A DNA stretch of 64,000 nt from Glandiceps talaboti (taxonomy: Eukaryota > Hemichordata > Enteropneusta > Spengelidae). A program made the position numbers and the translations under genes. The stretch is taken from assembly GCF_964340395.1 (NCBI RefSeq), contig NC_135552.1:24735681-24799680 (forward strand), read 5' to 3'. This document shows, in pieces, positions 44,541 to 57,712 of the stretch. The notes below the pieces were generated by a model, which was not told where the DNA came from, did no database searches, and was given only the letters and a program-made list of their open reading frames with translations. Each line of letters opens with the position of its first letter. Within the stretch, counting starts at the first letter, position 1.

Positions 44541-46704
44541 AGGGTGAAAGGAAAACGTACTTAAAAGGGATAAAAAAAGTTAAAAACGTTCAAAGTCCCA
44601 CAAGTTCAAAGTTCATAGATAAAAGTAGCAATGATCAGTGGGTTTATGTAAGATATCTTGTTTTGTAAACTTATCTATGAGAAGAGAAACAGAAACAGAA
44701 AGAAACAAACACGTTTGAAGTGAAAACAATGTAAGCCAATAATACACTGTTCAAGTATAACGGTGAAAGCGGGACAGGAATGATATATAAGGAATGGGTA
44801 CAACCTCAGATTCTCTATAGTGGTCTGATGAGGTTCAACAAACCTAAGGCCTATCGAATGAATGAGCACACTACAAAACAACTTAAGGCATACTACAAAT
44901 TATTATTTAAATTGATTCAACAGTTCATTTAGGTCAGCTTAATGTCGGCTAACTGGCATGTTTGTCTTCGTTATATAAAAGGTAATGTTCACTTTCAAGA
45001 GGATAACCACACAGCTACGTTTGACGAGTTTCATATGCGATCATTGCCAAGTTTGTCTACATGTTGATACCCAGTTGGGTAAATACTCGTATCCAGGTTT
45101 TCATGTGAATGGATACATAAGTACGAAAAATAATAATTTGCGTTTATTTGGAAAATCAAGGGTTGAATGTCACGTGATTAATTATTCGCAAATGTAGAAA
45201 TTGCAAGGTTAGCATTAAAGTCAATTCTCAGCTGAAAGATCAGCGAACGTTCAAAACAATCAACATCTTTCAACATTTCAAATCATAGCCACTGTAAATC
45301 GTTAAAGGGAATTAACTTCATTCTCCAATCCATTTTTGCATTGCAGTTCGTTGTCATGGCTTTACTTTAGGCCATTTATCTAAAATCAAAGGAGACATGT
45401 TATGACAGTGTCTACAACAGTTACTTCGATTTGTCTTCCATATATAAGCTTACGTGTCATAGTCCATACACCTTGGCCTGAAGTACATATATCAATCTTG
45501 CACTGCAGAGTGCGAAATTATCAGCCGTGACTCTGAAAACGTACAAATGAAAACGCAATTCTTTCAGGTTATTTTTAACTTCCATTTTCGACAGTAATTT
45601 GTGCCCCTAAGTTTGCTATGTAAATATACTGAGATATTTGGAGCTATTTTTTATATGGCATTTGGTTCGAACCCTGAATTATGAGCAAACGTTGAATGTT
45701 ATAAATTTGTAATTGCTATTTCCACGTTTACTTATATTGCATAGATAACTGAATATTTTAGTGGTTCTGTTAGTCAAATACATATGTTGAGCTATTGTGA
45801 ACTTTTGTCAGAACTATATGGTTAATTTGAACAAACACTATAAGTTTCTCATCGTTAGACGTGATCATTCAATTCCAATATTCGAATTCACTGAGATGAG
45901 AATACAATAAGTTTGCACCTCAACGCTATCCAGGATCCCCCCATCCCTATCCCGCCCTCCCCGAGTGTTAGATTCCATAGTATGCAACATACAATGTTCG
46001 AGAAATAAAGTAATGAAAGAAAGTATCGGGTCTATATTTCCGTTTTATTCATTATACTGTTTAACGTTCTATGCATTAGTTTGTTAAACGCGAGTCAATT
46101 CAATTCAACCACTCGTGTTTACTTAATTTGCTCTAACAACTTTGATTTAAATTTTAATTAGCTTCTAGAATTCCCCAAAGACCATTATAAATATATCACA
46201 GACATGATTATACAGGCTTCAGGTTTACATGTCTAAGTCTGGACTTTGTCTACCGTCCTTTCATGAAGTCTTTCATGTAATTTTGTAATTTCATTCGGTG
46301 AATTGCGACTGATTATTTAGGTAAAGCCTGTGGTTTGCTTTTAACAGAGTCGCCATCCTTTAAGGTTCAGTTTTTAGGAATCAACCATTACAACATCATG
46401 CTATAACAAGAAACACTGGCTGTCTAAAAGGGCAACTTAGGTAAGTCATCAGCATAATTACGATATACCCATCATTATACAAATAGAGTACTGTTGTTGA
46501 TTTCAAACTCCAACGCTTGAATCATCTAGTTGTTATATATTCGTGCCAGAATGATTCTACATTTTGGGTGAAATGCAGAAATATCCATCCTGTTAAGGAA
46601 AATATGACAAGGTCAGTAGACATTTTAAGGTTAAGTAAATTACGCCTATTAAGTAAGAGATATCAAAATTTCGTTTAGACTTGTACACCATGGATACCTA
46701 TATA

Positions 46705-46830
46705 GTTACAGTTAGAGACACAGGTACAGATACAGGTACAAGTACAGACACAGGTACATATACAGGTACAGACACAGGTACAGATACAGGTACAGACACA
46801 GGTACATATACAGGTACAGACACAGGTACA
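46705..46830. repeat. 12-bp minisatellite
   Basis: About ten units of ACAGRYACAGGT (ACAGATACAGGT, ACAGACACAGGT, ATATACAGGT variants). Confidence 0.9.
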
Positions 46831-47956
46831 GTTTATTGCTTGGAAAATTAATAAGCTTTGGCTTGCAAGAATGTGGATTCAAGAATACCTAGAAGTACAC
46901 AAATAACCGCAATTGCTCATTGCGAGAACAAACTCTAAATGTTCTACCAGCGTCTCCTATCACGTGACTGAGGTGTGACCTTTCAGGGTCACCACCCTGT
47001 CGCGGTTTAATAGTACTTAAAATTTGTCTTTGAATGAAGATCTTCATTGTTAATTGAAGAACATAGATGTTTAATATAGCTTCCGTCTATATATTATTCC
47101 CTAAGTTTGTTATTTTCGTGTTTCTTAGGTGTTTGTTTTGTATCAATGTTGCAGGACACATAATATTCCTAAATAGTCTTTCTGAGTTCTGTTGTTCTTG
47201 TCAGTGTGTCTGTGCTTTTAGTTCTGTTATCGATTTTGAATTATCTGTAATTGTTCAATGTCCATACATATTATGCATCTTTCGATAACCGTTATTAATG
47301 CCGTGCATGTACTGAGTTACGCTCAATTTGTCACTATAGTACATCGTTACTTTGCATGTTGACGAGCCTCGTTGTTAGCATGGCGACGTTTTGGTTTGTT
47401 CATTGCTGGTTATACAGTTTCTTCGTTTCTATACCCTATAACGGCGCCACGTCGACTGGTCAAACCGTTTTCAAGCTTACATTTCAAACGTTTCATCTCT
47501 AAAATTAAATTCTAGTCATTTGGTGACGGTGAATGCACTCGTCTGAATCACTGTACAATTCCAAGTGATGGTCGACCGGATTCTCCAATCAACCACTATC
47601 AAATAACCGCTCATTATTTTCTTACTTATATCTCGATGCATCCCTTGTAAACTTAAATGACTTAATGATATAAGTAGTTTCAAATAACCCATTGTGGTGA
47701 GTAGCTACCCATTGTGATGGGTAGAGACCTGCTTCTATCTTGTCACATAATGAAGAAAGATAACTATACACATGAAGATTTTTCAGACTGTATTTGGAAT
47801 AACGAGTTATTTCAAATTGGCAGTAAACATTTGTTTGTTAAATGTATAATGGACGTAGATGTCTGAATATTTCTGATAATGGATTAAAACGTTTGATACA
47901 TAGGTAAATCATGGTGTCTGACGTAGATATATTTCTAAAATGTTGGATGCTCTTAT

Positions 47957-47990
47957 CAATAATAATAATAATAATAATGAAATGATAATG

Positions 47991-48024
<34 letters not shown>

Positions 48025-48032
48025 TAATAATA
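47957..48032. repeat. (AAT)n microsatellite, likely retroposon tail
   Basis: Nearly pure (AAT)n with a GATAATG interruption. It abuts the minus-strand CR1/L2-like remnant at 48033 and would be its (ATT)n tail. Confidence 0.9.
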
Positions 48033-48480
48033 ATTACAATATCATAGGCCACCGGCCTTAAACTATTACATAATTGAGAAAAACATAGTTTACAAACGAT
48101 GGCTTGAATTTAAAGAAAAAAATAAATAGATCACAGAAAACCTACATGTAATTTGCTATATGCACTTAGACATTTGTTTGTGGGGTTTTTTTTTTGTTGG
48201 AGTGACTTTGCTGGTACCCCTTTTTTGTTGCAAAAACCTTATTCTTTATTACATTTCTATTTAGAATAATACTTTGATTTTGTAGAAGAGACACACATTT
48301 GTAATAAGGCGTATTATAAAAGTAACTAGGTAAAAATTTGATTCAGTCGTCATGATAAAATGGACAAATTAAACAGAAATGATCTTCTACATTCTTATTC
48401 TTGGAATAAAGGCAAATACGGTCTGCTCGCTGTACATGTAGACGTCTTAGCTCTTATTAATATGATAAATGTCAGTGCAA
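48033..48480 (-). mobile_element. Decayed CR1/L2-like fragment, second copy
   Basis: Minus-strand 48420-48349 translates as RICLYSKNKNVEDHFCLICP, followed by FYHD, the same zinc-knuckle region as in the copy at 4.2 kb. Here the second Cys is replaced by Ser, and the frame is broken around it. The 3' part shares GGCCACYGGC with that copy. The polarity and (ATT)n tail agree with a minus-strand insertion. Confidence 0.55.
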
Positions 48481-51400
48481 TACTAAGTATCAATCTTGGA
48501 ATTAAAATGGTTTAAACCCCCTCCCCAGATGTGATTGCAACTTCCCGTACCACTATATCACATTATTACCAACAAGAAGAATATGTTAAACAAATATTGT
48601 ATTTCCTATGTAAAGGAACAATCAAAGGGAAAATTGTAACCGGATAGCAATTTTCCTTTTACCGTATTCGGTTTCAATATACATCAACACCAGGAGTTTT
48701 TGACATAAAATCCTACAAAACTATCTTGCTGTCAATTATTGGATATAGAAATGGAAAATTATTGACGACGAGGCCTATCCCTATTGTTCAAATCACAGTG
48801 AAATTATCTGTCCTTTATTTTGTGACTATAATGTGGTTGGTGGTTTCTGAGATCATTTCAAAGAATGGTGGAATGTGTCAAGTAATTATTGTGATTAATA
48901 CTTGTAATTTTTGTGATAAATTTGCATGGATCCACGAATTTTTCGTCTATTCTTAATTACATTTTGATACAAGCTAAACATTTCATCTACTATAACAGTT
49001 CTAGAGATTCGAAGTGAAACAACTTCGCCCCTTAGACAGCTCATATAAGACTGCTGCATTCTTTCGAAAAGAAAAAGAAATCGCTAGTAAAAAAATACAG
49101 ATCAAGTTCTATCAGAAATGGCCACCATTACAAAAAACATTTACATGTAATGTGTAATTTTTAACAAAAAAGTGTAATTTGGTTAAATCAGCTTCATTTT
49201 CTTTTGTAGATTTTCTGATTTGCTGTTCTGTATCTTGTGTACGCATGTGCGGTTGACATTCAAAAAAGTATTCCATTGAAATCGTTGGTTTTAGAGTCAC
49301 CAAACTTCTTAAAGAGAGCCGATCCTTGGTAAGACAACACAGTGTTCTATTGACATTGCTGGTACATGGTGAGTATCATTGTTTGATTATTCAACTCGAC
49401 TTCTCCTTGTGTGCTGCCATTGGTTATAATGTCATCACGTGATTTTCAATAATTACAGTATTATTTGGTGCTTATAATCTCCGGATGCGGTGAATATTTG
49501 CCCTGGAGATTTTGAGATTTTTTTCAAGTCATAGATCTTAAATCTTCAAATGTTTCGAGTTTTTTTATTCGCTTTTAGTTTTTTAATGGAAAATGTTGTC
49601 CTCAACTTTTTTTCCTACTTTAGTTACTAGTAGTTCCCCAACTGGTTCACCCGTCTGTTTTGCCATCAATTGCTCAGGTTATCATTTCACACAGTAAGAA
49701 CATAGTTGTGTTTCAAAAGATTGGTTTATTCAAATGAAGAATCCAAAAAAGCCCGGAGACTTGGGCTAGTCTTTGGTGAAGGTAACAAAATAGTATCTCA
49801 AATGTGTAGCAGAAACTCCAAATACTACATCATCATCATCCGTTGACTTGCTGACGGCAATTAATGCTACATGAAGGCATTCATATTCTTATTAGCCAGT
49901 ATACAAGATTTTCCCATATCCTGCCCATATCACGTCTCGGCTTATCTAGGACCAATATTGACAAAAAAGGCCTAGATCTAGATTGGAAAAGCAAAAGAGT
50001 TGAAATAAAAATAACGTTGATGTTAGTTGATGGTGATAGATTCAGGAGAGGGAACTGTACCGTGAATTGACACAGTACTTTTCATCGTAAATAACCAGGT
50101 TTCAGTGTCGTTCACAGCAAAGCAACAGGCGACTGACGTATTTACCGTTATTTACATAACCAGAAATGACGATATCAGAAACATTGATGATTCCAAATGT
50201 CACACATATATAGATCTGAGTGATCGATAACCTTCCTGCTCACATGATTCGAAAGATATATTTACAATGACATGTTCAGATTTGTATTGGTTCATAGATT
50301 TCACCTTTTGAAATCAAAGGTACATGCACATTACGGATAGGGTATGTTCCGAATTGTGTTGGTTCAGAGCTTTCACTTTGTGATGTTAAAGTTATATAGA
50401 AGTGAAAGCAAAATAACATGATCACAAGCAGACATATGGCACCATACTCGCGTCATGTTTATTCCAAGTGTTGTACTTTTTGTACAATTTTAGTGAATTC
50501 ATAATTATTATTCTATCAAAGTTTTGGATTATAGTGAAGATGCAAAAGTGTGAAATCATGGGTGACAAGTATTTTAAGAAACTAAATTACTATGAACAAG
50601 TCTTACAAGGCACAATGGTCCTTAGACTTCCATAACTCATTGTTTCTCTATACATGCATAAATTTGATTCTTCACACAACATAGTCTGTCCTACCAGGTC
50701 CCCATTGATACACTTCAGTTGAAAGCTGGTTCAAATCTTGCCCATGGACTTTAACCAAGCTCAGTAAATCCTTCACATCAAACTTTACCACATCAGGGGA
50801 ATAAAATCATTTCTCCGTGTAAAGGCTTCCATGTGGGGAATGTAGAAGACGAAGATGCTTCAAGGTCGAGGTCAAGTTTACGGTCAACAAATTTTCGAAT
50901 GATTATTTCTCAACAGTGAATGAGTTTTACACCACCAACTCATTGTCTATGCTGTTGTTTTTGTCAGTGCCTGATAAACTCCTTGTGTCGATTCAAAAGA
51001 GTCCGAAACAAAATGGCGATTAGTTGTTAAACTGTACACCGAAAAATAAACATAGTTCGGTATAGAAAATCATCCGACAACAAGGCTATAATTACAATCC
51101 ACATTCGTAATGATATCAGTAAAAAGAAAATATAAACATGTCTAATTAATTCTAGACACGACTGTAGGCCCTGTAGATATCACAACAGTATCGATGTCAT
51201 TTATATATTGTGTGATACAACCCTTTTAAAATTGTAAATGTCAAAAGCATAGACTTCTTGCCTATAAATGAAGAAGAATCGGACAAGGCATTAAGATTGT
51301 AGTAAAAAAGGATATAGTAACAAGGCTTAGAGTTAGAACAGTCGTCATTCAAAGCGGATCGGCACAACTTTACCTTTAATGCTAATCAAAATCTCCCAGA

Positions 51401-54152
51401 GAGCTTCTCTCAAGTAAACGATATAATGCCGCAGTTGGCTCTATCGGATTAAAATGCTATATTCCCTCGTGAATTAACCAATGTTAGGTAATTCTTCAAT
51501 GATACCTACGCCATGTAGTTTTCTTGGATGGCCATATTTCAACCATGGGATTTATTAGTTAAGGCTCAGGTTGTAACGATTCTTGGCAGATTTAGACTTA
51601 GGAAATATCTTTATCCACGAAACCTGTCTAGTGAACCTACCTCTACAGCGTTCTCCGTGTATTCATGGAAATAAACAAGTGACAAGTGTCATCTCGAGAT
51701 GTAACAACGTCCTCTTACATGTAAATCAAGCAGTCCAAAAGCGTTTTTAACTTTCTTTTTTTTCTTTTCGGCACTAAGAAATATGTTGGGGCGTTGCCAT
51801 AGCAGCAGCCACTTCGCCTTAACTTTTAAGATGAAAGGAACTTGCTAAACCAATGCACAATTCTGAATCCAATGTATTTTCTAAATACTAAAGTACGTCT
51901 AACGAGATGTGAATATGATAGTCTGTAGTAACATAAACATAGTTACATTTGCCCTTTACTGTTCGTTCGTGGGCGACGAGACTTGAAGTCGACAACATAT
52001 CTTAATTAAACACGATCTTGAGAAACTGCAATGAGAGAAACATGACAGTGTACAGGACACGCGAATTTGTCTAAATTGACCCCAGAAAGTCCTTTCTAAA
52101 TAACACGTCGTGAGGGAATCCGATAACTTTAATGCTTCTGAGGAATTTCATAATTAATATCCCAGTCAAAGATAACAAAATGTTCATTCCAATATTATAT
52201 GACTGACGTCGTGACGCCCATCTTGTGATAAACAACCTGTAAAACAATAGAGTTGGCGAGTTTCTGGAAGTTAACTTTGTCAATCAATGTTCTATATTCG
52301 TTCAGCATTTGGCTACTAGTCCTCGGCGACATGGCTGAGACTGGGAATAGATGGTACCAGGGCTTTGGGATCGGATTCACGGATTAAACCGTATCGTTAG
52401 TTTCCAGCATCCTGCCTCTGGGCATCGAAAACGATATCTACGAACTTCCGTAGGGAACTCATCTTATTTTGCTAACCCTAACCCTTCACATTTCAAGTTT
52501 TGAAGTTTCACATTGGGCATCAAAATTGATGTTCGAATTTCATAATAAACGGCGTTGGCTTTACTTCTTTGCTGTGATACCCCCACAAATGAAGATTTAA
52601 TTTATACCTGTAAGTCTGAAATAACGGCTTTGTCACGTATACTTATAGCTTAAATAAATGTGAAGTTATTTCACAGTGGCTAAAACGTTTCATTTGACAA
52701 GAGCGCCTGAATTGTCATCCTTGTATATGGTGGATAACTAATACAACATTCTGATTTGAGTACCATGTCTGATTTTAGACATCTCTATTGCATCATCGAG
52801 TCACAATCTCACCTTTGAACTTCGGCGAGTTTCGTAAATGTCGTCGTTAATTATTTTGTTATCACTTTTCAGCCGTCTTCAATTCAAATGCTACTTGAAC
52901 ATGTAAGCCATTTCTTGCCATTTTGACAGTAGACTATTTGGAGTCAGTACTAACAACGCTCTATCGAAGGGACAACATGCATTTTGTATTGATAACAATT
53001 AGTACTGTGATGTGTGGGTCACGTGAAATATGAATAACACTGGGCAGTATCTACACTTAAAATTGGCATCTCTTTTATTATGATTGCAATTGTGGTTACA
53101 TAATCGTGGCATCGTTATTACCAGTGTTGCTAAAATGTACAATGTTCTTGATATTTGACTGTACGAGCTACTAGCTCTCTGCCTCGTTCTCACATAGATA
53201 AAGCTATGACATCTACGTAATACTACTGTAGAAACCGAGTTTCAGTTTACTGAGATCTTTCGTTGTTTGGTATAGGATATAGATTACACAGGTGAGTGAT
53301 AGCGGTGCCTTTGTAATGTGGATATAATCATCCTTTCACTGAAAATTACCAAAAAATGTACACTGCAAGATAACAGCAGTCATCAGAAATGCCTCAAACC
53401 AACTCCAACTCCAACTCGAACTCAAATCCATTGAATAGTTTAATATCAACATACACGTCACAACAATAGTTGTTAGTTTTGTCCTGTCTGAGGTCTGTGT
53501 GTATCTCAGTTAACAGAAAGCGGTTTCCCCCCGACTGTCGTAACCTGGTCCCAAACTGTATCATAACTCGATCAAACCTCATATTGTTTTCCTTCGTTCG
53601 ATTCAAGAAGAAACACTGGTATGGTTAATTATACATAGTAGAGAATTGTTTTGTGACAAGTATTGTATGAAGGTGATCATGCGATATATGTAAATCAAAG
53701 TTTAAAATTGCGTGGGTTTACAAAATATACAATATTAACTAGAGAGAGACATATAGTCTACACAAAATAGTGTCACATTTTTTCATTGGAGGATTGAAAG
53801 AAGAATCGAGATAACAATCAATAATTTATTATGTCGTGATATATTGAAGGCAAAGCAAACATACATATGTTGTATAAAAATTGTCTCCCAGCAATACATG
53901 TTTCGTGTTATCTATCACACTATCGAATTTCTTGGGGGACAAACGTTGTTTTTGATTCTTTGCGACCTGCCATTTTGCAATACAATAACGAGTTATACAT
54001 TACATCCAGGGAGTCGGACTTGGCTTATATAATACTACATGTATTTCGCATGTATTTTAATTGAAAGAGAACTCCAAGACTGACAAACTATGGTAAAGGC
54101 ACAAAGCAATTGATAACTCTACAGAACCAAAATAATTTTAGGCAAATAAGAA

Positions 54153-54312
54153 TTCCCCCCCCCCCAAAAAAAAACAACAACAACAAAACAACAACAACAA
54201 CCAAAACAAACAAAAAAACAAACAAACAAACAAACAGACAACAACAACACCAAAACAAAAGAACCCAAACAACCCCCTCCCCAAAAAAGCAAACCCAAAA
54301 CAACCCAAAACA
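54153..54312 (+). repeat. A/C-only low-complexity tract
   Basis: About 150 bases almost without G or T: C-run, then (AAC)n, (AAAC)n and CCCC blocks. A similar tract on the opposite strand (G/T only) lies at about 9560-9655. Confidence 0.9.
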
Positions 54313-54706
54313 TCCTCTTCTTAACCAGTCTAGAAGACTAGTATTCCATATTATATAACATAAATTATATTAATGGAAAACAATCATGTTATATATAACA
54401 CAACCTTTAGTAACAGCATTTTTCTAATATGATTTTAGCATCGTGAGATCAGCATTATTTTTTGTATTAGAAGAATTCCCCCTACGCATCTGACTAATAT
54501 CAAGACAAGACAGTAACAATATAGATTGTCACGCAATTTCACTCTGTGTAATACCCATTGGTATGGTATTGAATTGCCAATTTCTTCTTATTGTATTAAA
54601 TATTAATGGCTGTCTTCAAATGACAGAAAATACGTGTGACCGATTTCATTCTGTTATCAATTTAACGCACATTTACCATGACAAGGACTGAATGAGAAAT
54701 AAACCG

Positions 54707-54954
54707 TAACAGAGACATATTTGAATGCCACGTCTCCTTGTTTACCCTTCTAAATGAATCAACTATAAGAAATAAATCAAAGTACATCGGTCTGAACTTT
54801 GCCTCGTAGACGGAAGTGACGTACGGGCCTTAACAGAGACATATTTGAATGCCACGTCTCCTTGTGTACCCTTCTAAATGAAACAACTATAAGAAATAAA
54901 CCACTGTACATTGGTCTGAACTTTGCCTCGTAGACGGAAGTGACGCACGGGCCT
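54707..54954. repeat. 124-bp tandem duplication carrying an ETS-CRE composite
   Basis: Copies at 54707-54830 and 54831-54954 are nearly identical. Each includes CGGAAGTGACGTA or CGGAAGTGACGCA (54811 and 54935), an ETS site fused to a CRE-like TGACG. Confidence 0.9.
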
Positions 54955-55267
54955 GACGCAGCTACTTCCGTTAAACGTGTAGACAGCTTCTAGTGTATTG
55001 TTCTTGAAAGATATGTTAACTCTGTCTGTGAGTCAGTACAAGTTCAGGACTAGCCGTAATGAACCATGAGTACGATGAATAACGAATAAATAGTATGTGA
55101 ATCAGATGCATACACTTGCAATCATGTTGGTTTGGATATCTCTGAGTGCAGCGGCAACGAAACCTTGCCTTCTCCATTTTGCAAAATAACATTTGACTCG
55201 ACATATGATAGAGTATACGACGAACTGATTGACGGACAATAATCTGCAACTACGAAAATGACTACAA

Positions 55268-55328
55268 ACCGATTAGTAATACAGTGGTATTAGTATTAAA
55301 TACTAATACCACTGTATTTCTAATCGGT
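55268..55328. repeat. 61-nt near-perfect palindrome
   Basis: Thirty-base arms from ACCGATTAGTAATACAGTGG to its complement, with one mismatch and a single central base. It could extrude a cruciform or be the collapsed core of a foldback element. Confidence 0.9.
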
Positions 55329-57436
55329 CTGTACAACAAATTTTGTTGTTATGAAATAATTCAATCAATTTGTTGCACTTTATCTGAGTCGTCGATACAC
55401 CTCAACCTTGCATAGTACCAAAACCAATCTGTTGCGAGTGTAACTCTGTCCCTCCATTTTGAAAGTGTACATGTAGAATCTTGAAAAGTCAAACATCAAT
55501 ATATGAATTTGGTAGGTTTCTATTTTCTTGAGCACTTGTTTTATTTTAAATGCAATCCTTCTATTTTTCCGCTTTTGACGTTACTCTATCTTGTTATGGA
55601 TGTTTGTGGTACACCCCACCCCCCCACATTTTACATTTTACATGGACTTGTAGATCGCAAAAACTTGAAATTACTTACAATTTCTCTATAATAAATAAAA
55701 CATTTTCAACATTTTCTTGATGCTGGTTTAATATTGTTACTCCTTTCCACGCTGGGCATATCGTGCAAGAAACCTAATTTTGTTGATTTTGGCACAATAT
55801 CACAGTACTTGTATTTATTCGATACACTATAATTTGGTTGTGGCAATGCATACTGGTTTATCATTACATGAACACGTTAAATAAATGATTTGAAATAAGA
55901 CACACTTAAATTTAAAACGTGCGTCAATCCTACTTCCTAACAGTTATGTGTTCACTTGCAACTTCCACTACAAATATGTGATAACATTCCGACGTAGAAA
56001 CATATATATCTGCAGGCGCTTTATCGCCCTAACCTATCTGAATGTTCATCTGAACAAGATTGAAAACCCGTTCAATATTGGTTTGAAAACGACACTTACA
56101 TAGGTTAGACAAACAGGAAATTGTTCTTATCTCTACAGTAGCTTGATTAGTGGTATGACTGACTTTATCTTGACAACATCATTAGTGGTTCCGCTGTTTT
56201 CCAGGAGATCACAGAAGATTGTGACATCTCAAAGGGGTCTTAGGCATCCAACAAGGAAATTATAGAGGAAATCGTTCCACATCATAGAGTGAGATGAATA
56301 TTAATGAATCGCTCAAGACAATACTAAGTGCGTACTTCATCTTATTCAGGAAAAAAAATCGTTTTATGTTTGGAAGATATTTGTGATGTATAATTGATTA
56401 GATGTAACAGGAGCTGTGGAGATGTTTATCAAAATGCCAATTTCAGAATTTTCTATCGAAAGATAGGTTATTGATCTATAGAAGCCAGTGTTTCTCCTTG
56501 GCTTTTAGATTTAGAAAGAATTACAATTTTTAATTCCGACTTGGTCTAAATAAATCGTGAATTAATATATTGAATAGCTAAGAAAGTTGAACAAAGTTAT
56601 TATAAACTGCTAAACTCTAATTAAAGAGGAAGTGATTAATTAAGCACATTTCCTTTACGATATGTTATATTAACGTCTAGGAAGTATTCAATCATTTCAT
56701 AATTGATAATTTTACCCACCATGTTCTGTATGTGATACAATATCTTATTAATAATAATATCAAAAATGGTGACAATATTCCTACTTTATATAATGTATCC
56801 CACGTACCTCTCTGGCCATTGAAATGAAGAGGACAAACTGAAGACAGTTTAATCTATTAGCACGAGCTGTAACTGACTGGAGTATTATTTTTGAGCTTAG
56901 ACAAGCAACATTATATTCACTGAAAACTGTTTTAAAATACAATAATTAGACATTGTACATACTAATTAGAGATCTCTTTTATTAATAAGTAGTACAGTAA
57001 CAAGTTGAAACCGTGATCACGTTGGAGGCACTGATTTTAATGTGCGGACCTAACAATCCATTTGACTTCATTTATTTTGCCGTATTGTGTGTACAACTAC
57101 ACAAATACTTTAATTACCCATAGGTGATCCGATATTATGCAGGGTGTATGATGCTGCTATTAAATCATTATATCTTACAAAGGTTATCATCGTTTTTCTT
57201 TGTCACGTGTCTTTTGTATCTTATAGTTCTGTTAGTCGTTGTATTTTACCAAATTGGTGTTACAATACTGAACAGTTTAACTCTTCCTACTATAGCTACA
57301 CGTTACCTGATGTTGTTGAGGAAACAGGGTGAAAGCTAGTGACTCAGAGTGTTTTAAAATGCGTACAGTTATTAGTAAAAGTTCTTATGAAACCATTTCG
57401 TATTTGTTATTTGAAAATATAGATACATGACAGATC

Positions 57437-57633
57437 TGACGTACACACACACACACACACACACACACGTAGTTTTGTACAGTTCCATTTCAATTTGTTG
57501 ACACACAGGTAAATCCCACAGACACGTACACACACGCGCGCGCGCACAGACAGGCAGGTAGACAGACAAACAGACAGGCAGACAGACAGAGACAGACACA
57601 ACGCACACATACATACACACATACACACATACA

Positions 57634-57664
<31 letters not shown>

Positions 57665-57712
57665 GCATACATACATACATACATACATACATACATACAT
57701 ACACGAATACAT
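57437..57712. repeat. Compound CA/CG/CAGA/CATA microsatellite
   Basis: (CA)n, an ACACGCGCGCGCGC block, (GACA)n and (CATA)n with short interruptions. Minus-strand frames over it are spurious. Confidence 0.95.

Noticed and set aside
45664-45674. GGTTCGAACCC, a perfect tRNA B-box-like sequence
   Set aside because: No A box or cloverleaf can be found at tRNA spacing on either strand; it is a chance palindrome or a very decayed SINE trace.
54088-54358. Asn/Thr/Lys-rich and Phe/Val/Cys-rich frames
   Set aside because: Low-complexity A/C-only tract, not protein-coding.
55016-55249. Cys-rich minus-strand frame (RFRCRCTQRYPNQHDCKC)
   Set aside because: Short, no signal peptide or known cysteine pattern, no splice support; most likely chance.
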